Shown: positions 1 through 13,442, numbered from the stretch's first letter. The stretch is 64,000 nucleotides of DNA from Scortum barcoo (GCA_023238725.1 CM041541.1:13843544-13907543), one strand, 5' to 3'. Numbers and translations: made by a program. Notes: generated by a model from the sequence alone, not told the origin.

Positions 1-505
1 TTTCTCTTCTCTCCACTGTCAGCTTCTCTGTTGTAAACACACAAAGGTTGGTGTTCAGAGATCATCTGTCATAAATGTCGTTGTGTCTTTATGATAAAAA
101 TCGTCTTTTTTGTCCAACCAACAATCAAAAACTACAAATATTACATCTTTTCTAAAGTAGGACCAAGAGAAGCAAATTAGCAGTAAATTCTTGCATTGAG
201 AGCCTGGAAACATCGAATGTTTGGTGATTTAACCATTAAAGATTTAAACAACTTCTCACTGATTTCGATAATTGTCAGTTAATTTTCTGCTGATGGACTA
301 ATCATGACAGCTCTATCTATATTTGTTTAGATCAAATTAATTTAACAAACTGAACTTCATTTATAGTTCCTCTATAGTCGCTCTATATATCTACACCACA
401 GGGTCCACTTCCTGTCTTTCAGAGCTTTCAGTCCCATCTCACGTCGTCACTGAGCGAATGGAGAGTTTGTGTTTCATTCTTCAGTGTTTTCATATAAAGG
501 AGGAG
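1..505. other. Upstream region of first Gla-protease gene; no signal exon found
   Basis: AT-rich sequence with no convincing coding exon. The downstream Gla exon needs a signal-peptide exon ending in phase 1 (the next exon begins with the last two bases of a Val codon). I could not find an ATG-led hydrophobic exon with a GT donor here, so that exon is probably left of the window. Two acceptors fit the Gla exon, after position 484 and after 505. The second aligns better with the factor VII propeptide start (VFV...EA..L). Confidence 0.4.
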
Positions 506-3345
506 TGTTTGTGAGCAGACCTGAGGCCAGCGTTTTCCTTCATCGCACTCGTCGTGCAAACTTCCTGTTTGAAGAGCTGAAGAAAGGGAATCTGGAAAGA
601 GAGTGTCTGGAGGAGAAATGTTCCTACGAGGAGGCCAAGGAGATCTTCGCCGTGCCGCAGCAGCTGGTCAGTCTGACTCAAGCTGACCTTCCTCACATGC
701 TTTACTCTTTACTAAGTTATACTCATTTGTGTTGTCTTTGTCTACTCAGGAGGCCTTCTGGAGGCTGTACACAGGTATTATATACAGGGATTCACCATAT
801 GATAGCCTTTAATGATCATTTAAGCCTGTAATAAAAATGATGAATAAAATAAGTGTTCAGGCTTCAGAATAAAACATGTCCAGTCTGTTCAGTTGTTAAA
901 GTGCTTCTGTAAATCTTTGTGTGACTTTGCAGCGGTGGATCACTGCCTGTTGTCTCCCTGTAAGAACGGAGCGACCTGTACCCGACAGGTTGAAACCTAC
1001 GCCTGCAAATGTGCACCCGGTTTCCACGGACACAACTGCGATAAAGGTACACTGAAACATTTCTCTGAACAATCACACTCTCTCTGAAGTTGCTGTCGTG
1101 ATGACCAAACCTTTTTTTTATCAACGTCTGTGACTCTTCGCAGTTCGTTTGACCTCCAACAGTTGTCGCTTCAGAAACGGAGGATGTGAACATTTCTGCA
1201 AAGAGTTAGCGAATCGTTCTCACGTCTGTTTCTGCGCTCAAGGCTACAGCCTGGACCGGGACAACAGCACCTGCCTGCCTCAAGGTCAGTCAGGTTAAAA
1301 ACAAACAAAAGGGACATACGATGTACAAGATGAGAATAATCTCACTTTTAACTTTTGCAAATTGAGGATGAAGTTGTTTTCTTCTGTCTCAATGAACACC
1401 CAGAACATACGTAGCAAGCATGCCAAACTCCTTAAAAACCAGCTCAGGCGATAACAACACCACAACCAGCGACCACTTTGTGATGTCCCTGTAAAAATAA
1501 GGAACAGCCTCCCAACCACCTGGAAAACACTGCCCTCTGCAGCACCCACCCAGCAAAACGATCAGCTATAATAAGCCTCAGCAACTTAGCAACCACATTA
1601 TGATGCCCAACACCCAAAAAACGCCTACTAACGCCCTCAAAAACATGATTAATTACACTACTGCATTTAGAAACCACCTAGCTACAAGCTACACGTTAGC
1701 TTCCTTTCATTGTGGTCCACATGTGGATGTTTATTTAAATTTTCTTGCCTCTTTTGACCAGATAATGTGGTCTGTGGAAGACCTCAGATGCACTTTGCCC
1801 CCAGGGTTGTTAATGGGCAGATCTGCCCCAAAGGACACTGTCCATGGCAGGTGAGTTCTTGGACATACTGATCATCTCCACTATAGTTAACAGAATAAAG
1901 CATTAAATGTTTCACCAGAATAATCAAAGACTTATCCAAACCATCTATATGTTCTTGTTCTATAGCGATGTCACACACCCCAATAAAATACAGATGAATA
2001 GAAGTTTGTTGGTGGCAGTCAGATCTTTGAAAACTGATAATAGTTTGCTTTTAATGGATAATCCACAAATGTTTCTGAGGATAGTTTTCATGAGGGCTTC
2101 AGTAACACATAGTGGTATTTTCATCAACCTCCAGTGTTTTAAGATACCCACAGAAACCCCACAGATATATCAGAACCTCTCGACCTAAAACAGGAATAAT
2201 CTGTGCGACATGTTGAATCTAATCCATCTGAACATTTGACAGATTACAGTGATTCGTAAGGGAGAATAATATGAGACGTTGTCTTTCTTGCTCAGGCACT
2301 GTTAACTGAAAATCACGATTATACCTGCGGAGCGATCATCCTGTCAGATCAGTGGGTTTTAACTGCGGCTCACTGTGTTTGGAGAAAATCTTCCATCTTC
2401 CACGTCACCGTGGGTAAGACCGCTGCTGCTTCTTTTCCTCTCCACTTAACACCTCACTCACATTTATTCCTGCATTTAAGAATATTTACTATATCTTTAT
2501 GTTAATATTGTTCATTTTTAAACTCTCCAGGTTTGGTGTCTTTTTCTCATACCAATCTTTAGTTTAGTGTTAGTTTAGGTGTGTTGTCAGTATTGCCAAT
2601 AATCATACGGTTTAATCTAATATATATTGTTAACAGTGTGGATGCATTTTTTAAACTAAAGTCAAACAAAGTAAATTAAGGCTGGAATGAACATGTGACT
2701 AAGTTGAGGGAGCGATGAGGAAAATGAAAATGTTGTTTTTCATTCTCTTGTTAAAATGATTTGAAGTGTACGATATGAAAATGCTGTCCATGCAAAGGTG
2801 AACATGACCGAATTGAGGACGAGAAGACTGAGCAGAAGCGGCGAGTGCTCAAAGTGGTGATCCACCACGGCTACAACCAGTCCACCTCCGACAGCGACCT
2901 GGCCCTGCTCAGGCTTCACCGCCCGGTCAAACTGGGACTCTACGTGGTCCCCATCTGTCTTCCCGCCAAGAATAGCTCCTTCACCCGAACGCTGGCGACG
3001 GTCCGCCACTCCACTGTGTCCGGATGGGGTCGCCTGGCACAGTCCGGCCCCCCTGCCAGGTTCCTCCAGAGGCTGGTGCTGCCGAGGGTCCCCCTGCAGG
3101 AGTGCCGCCTCCACACCAAGCTCAACATCACCAGGAACATGCTCTGCGCCGGGCTGAGGTCCGGCGGGCAGGACGCCTGCGAGGGCGACAGCGGAGGCCC
3201 TCTGGTGACACGCTACAAGAAAACCTGGTTCCTGACGGGCGTGGTGAGCTGGGGCAAAGGCTGCGCCAACGAAAACATGTACGGCATCTATGCCAGAGTC
3301 AGCAACTTCCTGGACTGGATCGAAGAGGTCATGTCCACTGGCTGA
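506..3345 (+). CDS. Vitamin K-dependent serine protease, factor VII/protein C-like (5' partial)
   Basis: Likely a secreted liver zymogen of the clotting family. Exons: 506-666 (propeptide, Gla domain), 750-774, 933-1046 (EGF1), 1144-1284 (EGF2), 1762-1850, 2296-2413, 2798-3345. These give 1,196 nt, which is in frame with a phase-1 signal exon. Visible features are the propeptide RTRRAN site, a Gla stretch NLERECLEEKCSYEEAKEIF, an activation site FAPR|VVNG, His in LTAAHC, Asp in SDLALL and Ser in GDSGGP, so the triad is intact. The EGF1 C2-C3 loop CKNGATC fits an O-fucose site. CGRP, YTCGAII, VVPICLP and DACEGDSGGP resemble protein C, while the short linker before the cleavage site resembles factor VII. 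It is first in a head-to-tail series of paralogues. A polyadenylation signal AATAAA lies near 3420. Whether it is an f7-like or proc-like gene needs a tree. Confidence 0.85.
1400..1690. repeat. Degenerate tandem repeat of AACCAC/AGCAACC type
   Basis: The intron between EGF2 and the activation-site exon contains loosely repeated AACCACC, AGCAAC and CACCTAGC words at irregular spacing. This is a decayed form of the AGCAACC-type simple tandem repeats common in fish introns. There is no coding potential beyond chance frames. Confidence 0.45.
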
Positions 3346-4565
3346 AACTCCGCCAACACTGGGCTAAACCGAAACGGTGAAAAGATCACGATCAAAGTTA
3401 GTAGAATAGAATAGAGTAGAATAAAGTGTAGAGCCAAATAAATTATGAAGAACATCACAGACGTTTGTGGATTATAGTTTAAAGAGTTATTTCCCATTAA
3501 GTCCCATTTATTCTTCCCAAAATGACTCAACTCAAATTTGAAGCTTTTCTACAGCTCAAATCAGCAAGAAACTCTCTGGTTTAATCATCAGTACAAAAAA
3601 GATGAAACAGCAACGTTAGAAATGATCAGTTTTTTAATAAAAGTTGCAAGAAAAAGTTGGAAACATCAGAGAGCATCAAACTCTGTGATCTGTGAGCTAA
3701 AGATCACAGTGTAAACACAATCTGCAGCTTAAATCAGTTCAGCTTTAAATTCTGGATTATCTTCAGCAACATGTTTTATTTTTGAGCACTCTGACTTGTG
3801 GCTAAGGCTCATGGGTATTGTAGTATCTTGAGCTGTTTAACAAAATAAGGGTCAGGACATAAACACGGATGGTGTTTCTACGTTAAGTACCATCTGGAAG
3901 ATAATTTCATGAAAAGTTTGAAATATGAACACAGAATTGGAAAAAAAAAACACTTCAGGAACCAGCTGCCTTTCTCACATTTTAATTGATTTTGTAATTA
4001 GCATTTTTTTGTCTCAATTGTCACAATTGTCAGATTCAATGTCACATATTATATTAAATAATACAACAAATGGGATCTGAAGAGATTATTTTACTTCTCT
4101 TTTATTCTTGTAAACTGAATTAAAAAATGACAAAGTGACGTCCCAAACTTTGTTCTGACACTGTTTTCACCTGGATCAGAAAATAGAGTTTAGGAAAATG
4201 GTATACTTGCTTTATTAAAACAAATAAAACAGTCTTTGGACCTGCTGAATACAAATACCATCAATAAATGTTGTTATCTTGGTTTGACTTATGTATTACT
4301 ATCAGATAAAAGTTGTTTTTGTCTTATGAACTCACATGAGCTGAACATGAATGAGTCCTCCAAGAGGTTAACTGAAGGGGAGAAAGCAGGAGTTTCTCAT
4401 TGCGTCCTGATAATCAGTCCGTACAGGTCACATTTAGTCAGACAGGGTATTTCCATTGGCAACATGTGATCAGTGATGGAGGTGGGGGGTGGAGGGGGAA
4501 CAGACTTTGAACTTTTGGGTGCACAAAGAAAAAGCTCAACACTCGACTTTCTGATGAACTCAGCG
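3346..4565. other. Intergenic spacer between first Gla gene and f7
   Basis: It contains the 3' UTR of the upstream gene (AATAAA near 3420 and again near 3437) and then AT-rich sequence with poly-A/T runs. No exon, RNA gene or clear repeat was recognised. The last part is the presumed f7 promoter, in which I could not identify a reliable TATA box. Confidence 0.5.
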
Positions 4566-7500
4566 ATGTGGCTCAGAGACTTCTTCGTTGTCGTCTTCAG
4601 CTTCTCCAGCTGCCAGGCGGTGTCAGGTGAGGAAACTGAAGCCAAAAAGTCTCACTGCTGTACAAGAAAACTGAAGAAAAATCAGCTTTGCTTTAAAAAG
4701 TGGCTTGTTTATATTTCCCATGTCAGCCTGAAAATAAAGAGTCATGCTGACATCTGTGTGAGGCTGTAAACATCGACACAGCGTGGATCTGAAGCCAGCA
4801 GGAAGTCACAGTGATAATGGTAGCGTGTTGATGTTCAGCAGGTACAATGTTCACCATGTTAGGCATGTTAGCATGCTATGTTAAGTCCAGCTGAGGCTGA
4901 TGGGAATGTGTTCAGGTGTTCAGGTGTACAGGTATCTGGTCATAACCCAAAGTTATGACACACACCAAGACACATTTAAACTTTGACTCGATGATGGTGC
5001 AGAGGATCACCAAACTAATGAGGATTGATTTGGTCTGTACCAAAACCTCCAGTCTTTGTTGGATCAAAGTGTTGGACTGTGCAATGTGTCCATCTGTTGA
5101 GCCAAACCCCTGCCAAGACTGAAAATATGAACCCAAAGCATTCTGCAGGACTTCCTTCTTTCTCTGTTTGGTAGTCTTTCTGGATCCCAGTCGAGCCCAT
5201 GGCGTCCTGGTCCGGACTCGGAGGTACAACTCAGGCTGGTTTGAGGAGCTGCAGATGGGAGATCTGAAGAGGGAGTGTCTGGAGGAGAAATGCTCATATG
5301 AGGAGGCGCGGGAGGTGTTTGAACACACCGAGATAACGGTCAGACTTATTTTCTGTATTAATGTGAAGCAAGTACGGTTTCGTTTATTTTGGAAAAAAAT
5401 AACATCTGTACGACATTTCTGTTTCCTCAGAACGAATTCTGGAAAACATACAACAGTAAGCAAACATACATTTTCTTCCAACTATTGTTTTAGTCTCACA
5501 ACAGGATCAAATCTTGTGATCTGACCCCGGCCATGCTGGCTGAAAATGACTGTTATCCTTTACTTTCATTTTTGTAAAATTTAATGATTGCATTTGTGTA
5601 TTTTTGAAAAATGCAAACCTCCGAACCACGTCGAACCAATCCAAGAGATTTTTAGTAAGGTGCTGCGATGAAATATAAATTATGTTGTTTTGTACCTGCC
5701 TGACACCCATTTCACCTTAAAGTGCCTACCACCAGCCATGAACATGAAACACGCAATACTGACTTTATCCTCGTCCTGTAGTCAAAGACAGCTGCAAATC
5801 TGATCCTTGTCTGAACGGCGGCAGCTGCCTCACTCAGGTTTCATCCTACACCTGCATCTGTCTGCCAGAGTTTAGTGGACTGAACTGTGAGCTTGGTGAG
5901 CAAAATACACAAACTTTCCTAATGTTCAACTGAACGAAAGAACCTGTACAAATGTACTGTACCGTCTCTGGACACCTTTGGAAGGTGTTTTTTCACTTTT
6001 GATGCAGCCAGGCTTGTAGGCTCCTGCTCCGGCTCTAAACAGTGATGGACAAAGTACTCTGATCCTTACTGAAGTAAAAGTAGCAATACCACAATGTAAA
6101 AATACAAATAAAAGTCTTCATTCAAAATGAAATGTCTGTTTCTGCAGCTCAAGTCTCTGTTCTTGGCCCCATGTTATTGTCTATCAAAATACTGTTTGGC
6201 CTTTGAATTAATCATTAAAAAAGATGCATTCCTAATTTAATGATGAGAAAACAATTAGCCCAGAAAGTGTTCAAAAAGCCTGCAATGTGCTATATAAATA
6301 AAAAAATAAGACTACTGCATTATTAGGAAACCTTTGAAACTTTAGACCATATTTATTCAAAGTTATTTAACATCCACTTTGGAATATTTAACTCAGATTT
6401 TGAAATGTGTTAAAAGGCATATATTCTCAAAATTGAAAGTATAAAAAATGTAATTGTAATGTAATGTAAATGTATTTTGTTATGCATTAATATTACAAAT
6501 ATTGAAAACTGACAAATGAACAAACAATGAACAAACAACCATTTTTGTGTATTTTTTTTTCATAGTTACTAAAACTAATAAATGATTTCAAACTTGAATA
6601 TATTGATGTTTTTAGAGTATCTGGTCGTCCCCAACACGTGCCTGCTGGAAAACGGAGGCTGTGAACATTTCTGTGATGAAGAGGAGGGAGAAATAAACTG
6701 CTCGTGTGCAGAAGGCTACCTCCTGGATGCTGATGGCCGGAGCTGCATTGCAAAAGGTGGGAGGATGATTTGATGGATTCAGGCTGTATCTGTGTGTATC
6801 ACAAGATATTCTTTGACTTAGTTTCCTTTCAAAGCTCACGTCTGCCAACAAAAGAAAAATACAAGGAATCTTAGAAATGAGGTACACAGTTGTGAAATAA
6901 TAGGTAATTTTTTTTGGAGTTTGTGAGTGTAAATTTGGACAGTCTAACAAGTACTTGTGTGGTACCTTTTACAGAAACAAATCTGTTTTTGTGGTTACAG
7001 AGCCATTTGCATGCGGCAAGGTTCCCATCCTGGAGGGACAAAACAAAGCCAAGCAGCTCGACCCTCGACTTCGAATCGTCGGGGGGGCAGAGTGCCCGAA
7101 AGGTGAATGCCCCTGGCAGGTACGCTAACATTAAAGGACAGTTCATCAACGCACTGCAGAGCCTGTGTGTAGTGTCAGTAATGCTGAAGATTTTTATCAA
7201 ATAGAGGTTGATGTAAAGAACAGAAACACTGGTACAAAAACGTTCCCGTGTTTTGTGGGTTTGATGGTTGATCTTCATGTTTCCATTCTGACATGAAAGA
7301 GCAAAGTGAAATGGGCCTCCATCGTCTCCCTGAGAAGTGAAAGTTGAAATATCATTTTTTAAAGGTTTTGCTGGTGTATAAAGGCAAAGGTTTCTGTGGA
7401 GGAGTGATCTATAAACCCACGTGGATCCTCACAGCGTCTCACTGCATGGAGAATACTGATATTCGGTTCCTGAAGGTGGTCGCAGGTACGAATCCCTCCG

Positions 7501-8325
7501 TTCGCAGGAACTGAGCAGTGGTCAAAGAAACAGGACTGCTTGGACTTGTTAGCTTTTTCTTACTAGCTGATGAGCTAATGAGTTTGTTCACATGTGAGCA
7601 ACATGTGCAGCAGAAACTCAAACTGCTTTTTAACACTGATAAATAATTTACCCACAATGCTACACTTACCTTAGAGGCTCAGAGTAAAATTTGGAGGCAA
7701 ACTTTTCTGTGACCCTGCTCTTTGTCTGTCAGGTGAGCACAACGTGTTGGTGAACGAGGGCACGGAGCAGCTCATCCAGGTTTCTGAGATCATCATGCAC
7801 AAGAACTACACAAAGCACAACGCCAACAACGACATCGCCCTCCTTCGCCTGGCGTCACCCATCGTCTACACGCCGTACGCCACCCCAGCCTGCCTGCCAA
7901 CGCGACCCCTGGCTGAGCGCGAGTTATGGGCCATCAGGATGCACACGGTGAGCGGCTGGGGGAGGCGGACCGAGAACGGGCCCACCTCACACATCCTGCT
8001 GCGACTGCAGGTACCGCGGATTCCCACGCAGCAGTGCGTGGAGGACAGCGGCGTGGTGCTCACGGAGAACATGTTCTGCGCCGGATACAACGAAAGCCAG
8101 CAGGACTCATGTAAAGGCGACAGCGGCGGCCCCTTGGTGACGAAGTACAAGAAGACGGTGTTCCTGCTGGGGCTCGTCAGCTGGGGGAAGGGCTGTGCTC
8201 GACTGGGTAACTACGGCATCTACACCCGAGTGTCCAACTACCTGGAGTGGATCCACAACCGAACGGCGACGCCAGATCGGCCGACAAACAACACCAAGGC
8301 TTCATTACACAACCTGACGACCTGA
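4566..8325 (+). CDS. f7: Coagulation factor VII
   Basis: Secreted zymogen whose active form with tissue factor activates factor X. Eight exons: 4566-4626 (signal MWLRDFFVVVFSFSSCQAVS), 5175-5338 (propeptide, Gla), 5431-5455, 5782-5895 (EGF1), 6616-6756 (EGF2), 7001-7119, 7365-7485, 7733-8325. The total is 1,338 nt, an unbroken 445-aa frame, and all introns are GT-AG. The activation site is LDPRLR|IVGGAECPKGECPWQ. The catalytic residues are present: His in TASHC (Ser replaces the usual Ala before His), Asp in NNDIALL and Ser in DSCKGDSGGP. EGF1 has an O-glucose site CKSDPC and an O-fucose site CLNGGSC. The C-terminal tail is Asn/Thr-rich with potential N-glycosylation sites. A possible polyadenylation signal lies at 8999. 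It is the best-preserved f7 candidate of the cluster. Confidence 0.93.
4995..5110 (+). repeat. LINE-like 3'-end fragment in f7 intron 1
   Basis: The stretch containing AGGATCACCAAACTAATGAG, then 'ggtctgtaccaaa' and 'gtccatctgttgag', resembles a dispersed element whose adjacent segment also occurs near 12203 and, inverted, near 17536. The family was recognised only by these shared words. It has no coding capacity here. Confidence 0.35.
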
Positions 8326-9519
8326 GCTCAGGCCTGAACAAAAATCAGCTGATTCTGTCGTTTCCATGTTTGTGATTTACTGCATAAACTGTGAAATGGT
8401 TCAATTAGTGAAAATAATTTGAAAACAGGGTTTTTAGTTTCCAGTTTTACAGAAAACATCTTCAGGTCTCGTGTTTTTTGATGTCCTGATTCTGACCTGA
8501 CAGGTACTGAGAGATTTACAGACCCTGTATCTTCGCTTAATGTCGCATTAGGTGGGATGGTAGGAAGAGATGTGAAATTTGTTTTAAAATTTGTGTAAGA
8601 AAATAATTCCACTATTTAACATTTCTCTGATTAAATGTACCTTTACGAAAGCTGGCGTGATGTTTTCATTGTCGTTAGTTCGAGCAGGTTCATCCAAGAT
8701 TTCATAAAACTAAAAACTTTAGTTTGTTAATCACGAAAACAACTTTGACATCCAAAAATTTTAATTACTCTCATTGCCTGATGACAAGAATATAACATAA
8801 TGTGATGGTTTACATCACGCTGAGGTGCCCTATAATGTTAAACTATCTCAACTATGATTCACAGTTGACCATATTAATGAGTTTGGTCATTGTTAGTTTT
8901 ATCTATCAGGCGCTGGGTTGTGGTGGTGTAGCTTTAACTGTTAGGTCTAGTTCATCAGCTGATCACATCATTCCTGATGACTAACTTTTTATCTTGATAA
9001 TAAAGAATGTTTTTTAATTGATGGTTTTATTAATCAAGGTATGAAGCTGATAGTGAAGATCATCAGTTTTGCAGTAAATGTTCTTGTGGGTCAGTTTGTT
9101 GTCAAGTGTGTGCTCACACGGCCGTCAGCCTGTTAGTTAGTTACGCAACTGAGTAAATGCCTCTGTTCATCCAGTCCAGGTCATGTGTACACATGTTAGT
9201 GCAGAAGGAGAACTTTTACTGATACTTTAACCACATTAAACTGATGTTATTGCTGCACCTCGACTGAAGGAAGATTTGAATGATTGGTTTGTTGTTTTGG
9301 TGCTTTCAGTACCTCAGTCACTGGTTCAGTTCCTTCCTCCCTGAACTGCAGATCATTTTTAAGTCAACACAAAGTAAAAATGCTGGACAGACTGGAGATG
9401 TGTTTGTTGACCTGGTTACACACTGACTCTCGGGGTCAGAGGCTCAGTGGGCGTGGACTGAAACAGCCCCCCTCTTAAAATCTCTGTTGTCCTTGTTTTG
9501 CTGAGACTCTAAACACAAC
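8326..9519. other. Intergenic spacer f7-f7i
   Basis: 3' UTR of f7 followed by AT-rich spacer with AATAAA at 8999-9004. Nothing else is recognisable. The region just upstream of 9520 is GC-richer and is the probable f7i promoter/5' UTR. Confidence 0.5.
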
Positions 9520-12500
9520 ATGTTGCTGAGGAGCTGCTGTACCGTCTGGATCCTGTTTTCAGGCATCGCTGCTGCTGCAGGTCTGTTTATTTTTAGAAAA
9601 GACATATGTCAGGATGTTAGTAAGTTCAGTCCATTAACAGAAGTAATTAAGTTGGTGTTTCTGAAGTAAAATACATTTTGGCAACAGCTTCTTCCACTTT
9701 TCAAGCAGAAAAGTTTCTTCATGCAACTTCCTGATGTGTTAACTGGGGTTAAAGATGTTATTCTGTCACATTTCAGTGTTTGTAGAGAAGCACGAGGCCG
9801 CCGCAGTGCTGCAGAGATGGCGACGAGCAAACACCGGCTTCCTGGAGGAGCTGCAACAAGGAAACCTGGAGAGGGAATGCATAGAGGAAATCTGCGACTA
9901 CGAGGAGGCCCGAGAAGTTTTTGAAGACGACCAAAAGACGGTCAGCTGGGCGCGTCTGAATCTCCAAATCTGAACCAACATTTAACACAAGACACCAACT
10001 TTTCTCACCATCTCTGATGTTTTTAAACTATCTACAAACATTGGCTGTTTTTGGACCAGTTTTATGTGTCAGGTTTAATTCTCCACTTTAATTCATGATT
10101 GCATCTTTCTTTGGAGCAGTAAACTTCATCTGCATCGTGTATTACTGTCAAACTGATTATTATTTATAAGAAACAGGAACAGAGATGTTTACTAAAATAA
10201 TTGTTCGTGTATATTTCTTTTCTCTTTGCAGAAGCAATTCTGGCTGAAGTATGACCGTGAGTAACAGCTTTAACCTGATAATTATTTATCACTTTTGGTC
10301 ACTATTTTCACTGTTTTTACGATAGTTTAACAGTGTGCATATTTTAAATTGTAAAAACATCAACATTAATATAAATCACTGCAGTATTGCCAATATTTGC
10401 TCACAGTTTCACATTCGAAAAGTGTTTCAGTCTGACTCATCTTCACAAATCTGCCACATGTTCATGAAGATGTGAAGATAAAACATTGACTACAAAAAAC
10501 TGTTTAATCACTCACTTGACAAATCTGTACATACGAGCAGTTCTTACATGGAAAATGTTTTTATATTTGAAATGTTTGCATCAATCAATAAGGAATCACA
10601 GAAATAAAAGATGGACATTTTTTCTCAAAGAGGATTAAAATAATAGTATGTTGTGCATCTTTAACAACAAAATGACTGATAAAGTTACAAGTTGAATCTT
10701 TTGACAGGAAATCATTTAATGTTTAATTTACAGATTGTTAGAGAGGAAAAATACTGACTCATTTAAACATTTTTCTTTTCCAACCTGTGATCAGAACATT
10801 GATTTCTTTAGATATTGATTCGTGTTTCTTTCAACCGTTGAAATCCTCTGATCAGGTTTTATTGATCCTCATTCTTCTGTCTGAATCAGTCAACTGTTTT
10901 AAAGTCGTTTTGTAGAGTGATGAGATCCTGAATGTTTTACATCTTTTTCATTAAACATTTTGTTTTCTGGTGGTCACAGAAAATTTATTTTATGAGTTCA
11001 GTTTTAATGATGAGAAAATGCTTCTCTGTCTGGTATTATTGATTATCTATCAGGTCGTGACCCCTGCCTGGTCAACCCCTGTCATAACAACGGCTCGTGT
11101 GTCTACATGGAGACGTCCTACAGATGTTACTGTCCTGAAGGCTTTGGAGGACAATACTGCGAGATGGGTGACAAATACGTTTATTAAAAATCATTCATTT
11201 TAAACTACAAACTCACATATTTGTTTTCACCTTTGTTAAAATGGGAGCTGTTCAAATGTTACTGTCTAGTTCAACATATATAATGAGCACTTCTTCTGAA
11301 TGTATGTGAATGTCGTATATTATGTTTGAATAACATCTCCTTTACTTTCCTCAGTGGTAGAAGACTTATTAAAGTGTTTTTACCAGAACGGATACTGTCA
11401 GCATTTCTGCGACGGCTCAGCAGAAAGACATAAATGTTTCTGCGCTGACGGATACAAACTGGGAGCAGATGAGCGGGAGTGCGTCCCTGACGGTACAAGT
11501 ACGACCTGATTACTGTCTCTTTAAAGCACCGACATACCTGCATTTACTGTGGCAGCATGTTTGTGAGGATTTCGCCTGCCTTTGTATATTCAGGGCTCCT
11601 TCTGCTGCTTCACATTAACATGACCAGTAGGGGGCAAAAATGACGCAAAGCAAAATATAATTCTTTGGGATCTTTGTTTAAATAATTATGGCGACAATTA
11701 ATTGATTATCAAATCATACTTGAGTAATTCACTGTGAAAATTACAAATTAAATGATTAGTTGGGTTCTCAGCATTAACAACAAAGTAAAATCAGAGTTTC
11801 CTGAGGAGGATATTTCGGTAACAGCAGGGGAAGATTCAGCCCTGATCTGCCACCTAGTGGAGAGATTTTATAATGTTAGCCATTAAATTTGAATAGACGT
11901 TTCAGCCGCTTGTCTACACATGCACGTCATTAAAAGCGAGGATATCACAAGTCTTACAGTCGGTAGTTTGGTGAAACGAGCTTCGACTTGTGTTTCTGTT
12001 CTCAGTGGAGTTTCCGTGTGGTCGGCTGCCTCCAAAGGAAACGAGCCTGAACCAGACTGTCGTGGGTCAGACCAGACTGGTGGGCTCTAACCACTGTCCC
12101 AAAGGAGGGTGTCCCTGGCAGGTAAACACCGCTGCACCACTGCTTCAGACATATCATGGAAATCTGTCCCCGGTTTTTACTTCTTGTGTTAAATTTGATC
12201 CCGTTAGTGGTGCTACAGGAAAGATCAAGGGGTCACCAAACTCCTTAAAGGTTCATCCTCTTACGATTGTTAATATCTTCATCATATCTCATCGGTCAGG
12301 TTCTGGTCCAGTTAAATGGAAAGAGTCACTGTGGAGGTGTCCTGATTAATCCAGACTGGGTCGTTACTGCTGCCCACTGCGTCGAAGGCAACAACCCCCA
12401 AAACCTCACCGTGGTTGCAGGTAATTCATCTGTGCTTTACCTGCACTTTTAAATTACTGTCAAATGAACTTTAAGTGTAAAAGTTGATCGTCATGACTTT

Positions 12501-13442
12501 GTGAAGTTGTTGTTAAGTGAAGTTTAAGCGGTTTGTCCTTCAGAGTAAATCTGGAGATACACACTTCCAATTTGAAATGGTTTTGTTTTTGATGTTTTGA
12601 AAAGTATTACAAGGGTCGTTTTTACATGGATCGCAGTTATGATCACGTTTTTTATGTTTGTGCATCATATTCTGTTTTCATAAAGGAGGATATGTTAGAG
12701 TATGCCGACAGAAACTGATACTGTCTGCTAATTTATTTTGATGTCATGTTATTATGTGTTGGTTGTAAATTTTTGTTTGAGAGGTTTTAAAGTCGCTGCT
12801 CTTTGTTTGTTTCATGTTTTAGGGGAACACAACTTGGATGTGGAAGAGGGCACAGAACAGAGGATACCCGTTTCCATGGCGATCACCCATTACGGTTACG
12901 TCCCAGCGACGGGCGACAGCGACGTCGCCCTGCTGCAGCTGAGCCGACCCGTCACCTTGAACCGCCACGCCATCCCCGTCTGCCTGCCAACCAAAGACTT
13001 CGCTGAGCGGGAGCTCCTGCTGGTCCGCTACCACACCGTGTCCGGCTGGGGCAAGAGGACCACCGGGGGCAACGCCAACAGCCCCGGTGCCCCGCCCAGC
13101 ACCCCGGTCTCCCCAGTCCTTCGCACGTTTTCCGTCCCCATCATCCCGAACCCCCAGTGCTCCCAGACAAGCCAGTTCAACTTCACCACCAACATGCTGT
13201 GTGCAGGATACCTGAAGGGTCAACAGGAGAGTTGCCGTGGAGACGACGGGAGCCCGCTGGTCACGCTCTATGGCTCCACCCACTTCCTCACAGGTGTGGT
13301 CGGCTGGGGGCGGGGCTGCACACACCCAGGGTATTATGGGGTGTACGCCAACATGGCCAACTTTGTGGACTGGGTGGACGGTGTCATGAAAGACCCACCC
13401 ACAGAGTCTGCTTTTGATATGCTAGAACAGAAACTTGTTTAA
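9520..13442 (+). CDS. f7i: Factor VII inhibitor-type paralogue (catalytically inactive factor VII-like)
   Basis: Eight exons: 9520-9580 (signal peptide MLLRSCCTVWILFSGIAAAA), 9777-9940 (Gla), 10232-10256, 11054-11167 (EGF1), 11355-11492 (EGF2), 12006-12121, 12300-12420, 12823-13442. The total is 1,359 nt, an intact 452-aa frame. The architecture equals f7, but the active-site motif reads ESCRGDDGSP: the nucleophile Ser is Asp, the following Gly-Gly is Gly-Ser, and the specificity-pocket Asp is Glu. His (TAAHC) and Asp (SDVALL) remain. The cleavage site is QTR|LVGS. A Pro/Ser-rich insertion (near 13080-13115) enlarges the autolysis loop. Zebrafish has a comparable inactive paralogue named f7i, thought to compete with factor VII; that role is inferred here. 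The intact reading frame argues for selection rather than decay. Confidence 0.88.
12203..12258 (+). repeat. Dispersed repeat fragment (plus orientation)
   Basis: The segment around GTGCTACAGGAAAGATCAAG then GGGTCACCAAACTCCTTAAA matches, in reverse complement and with a few differences, the segment near 17536-17590 in the f10 intron. It is probably a LINE or SINE 3' end common in fish genomes. It lies in f7i intron 6. Confidence 0.5.
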
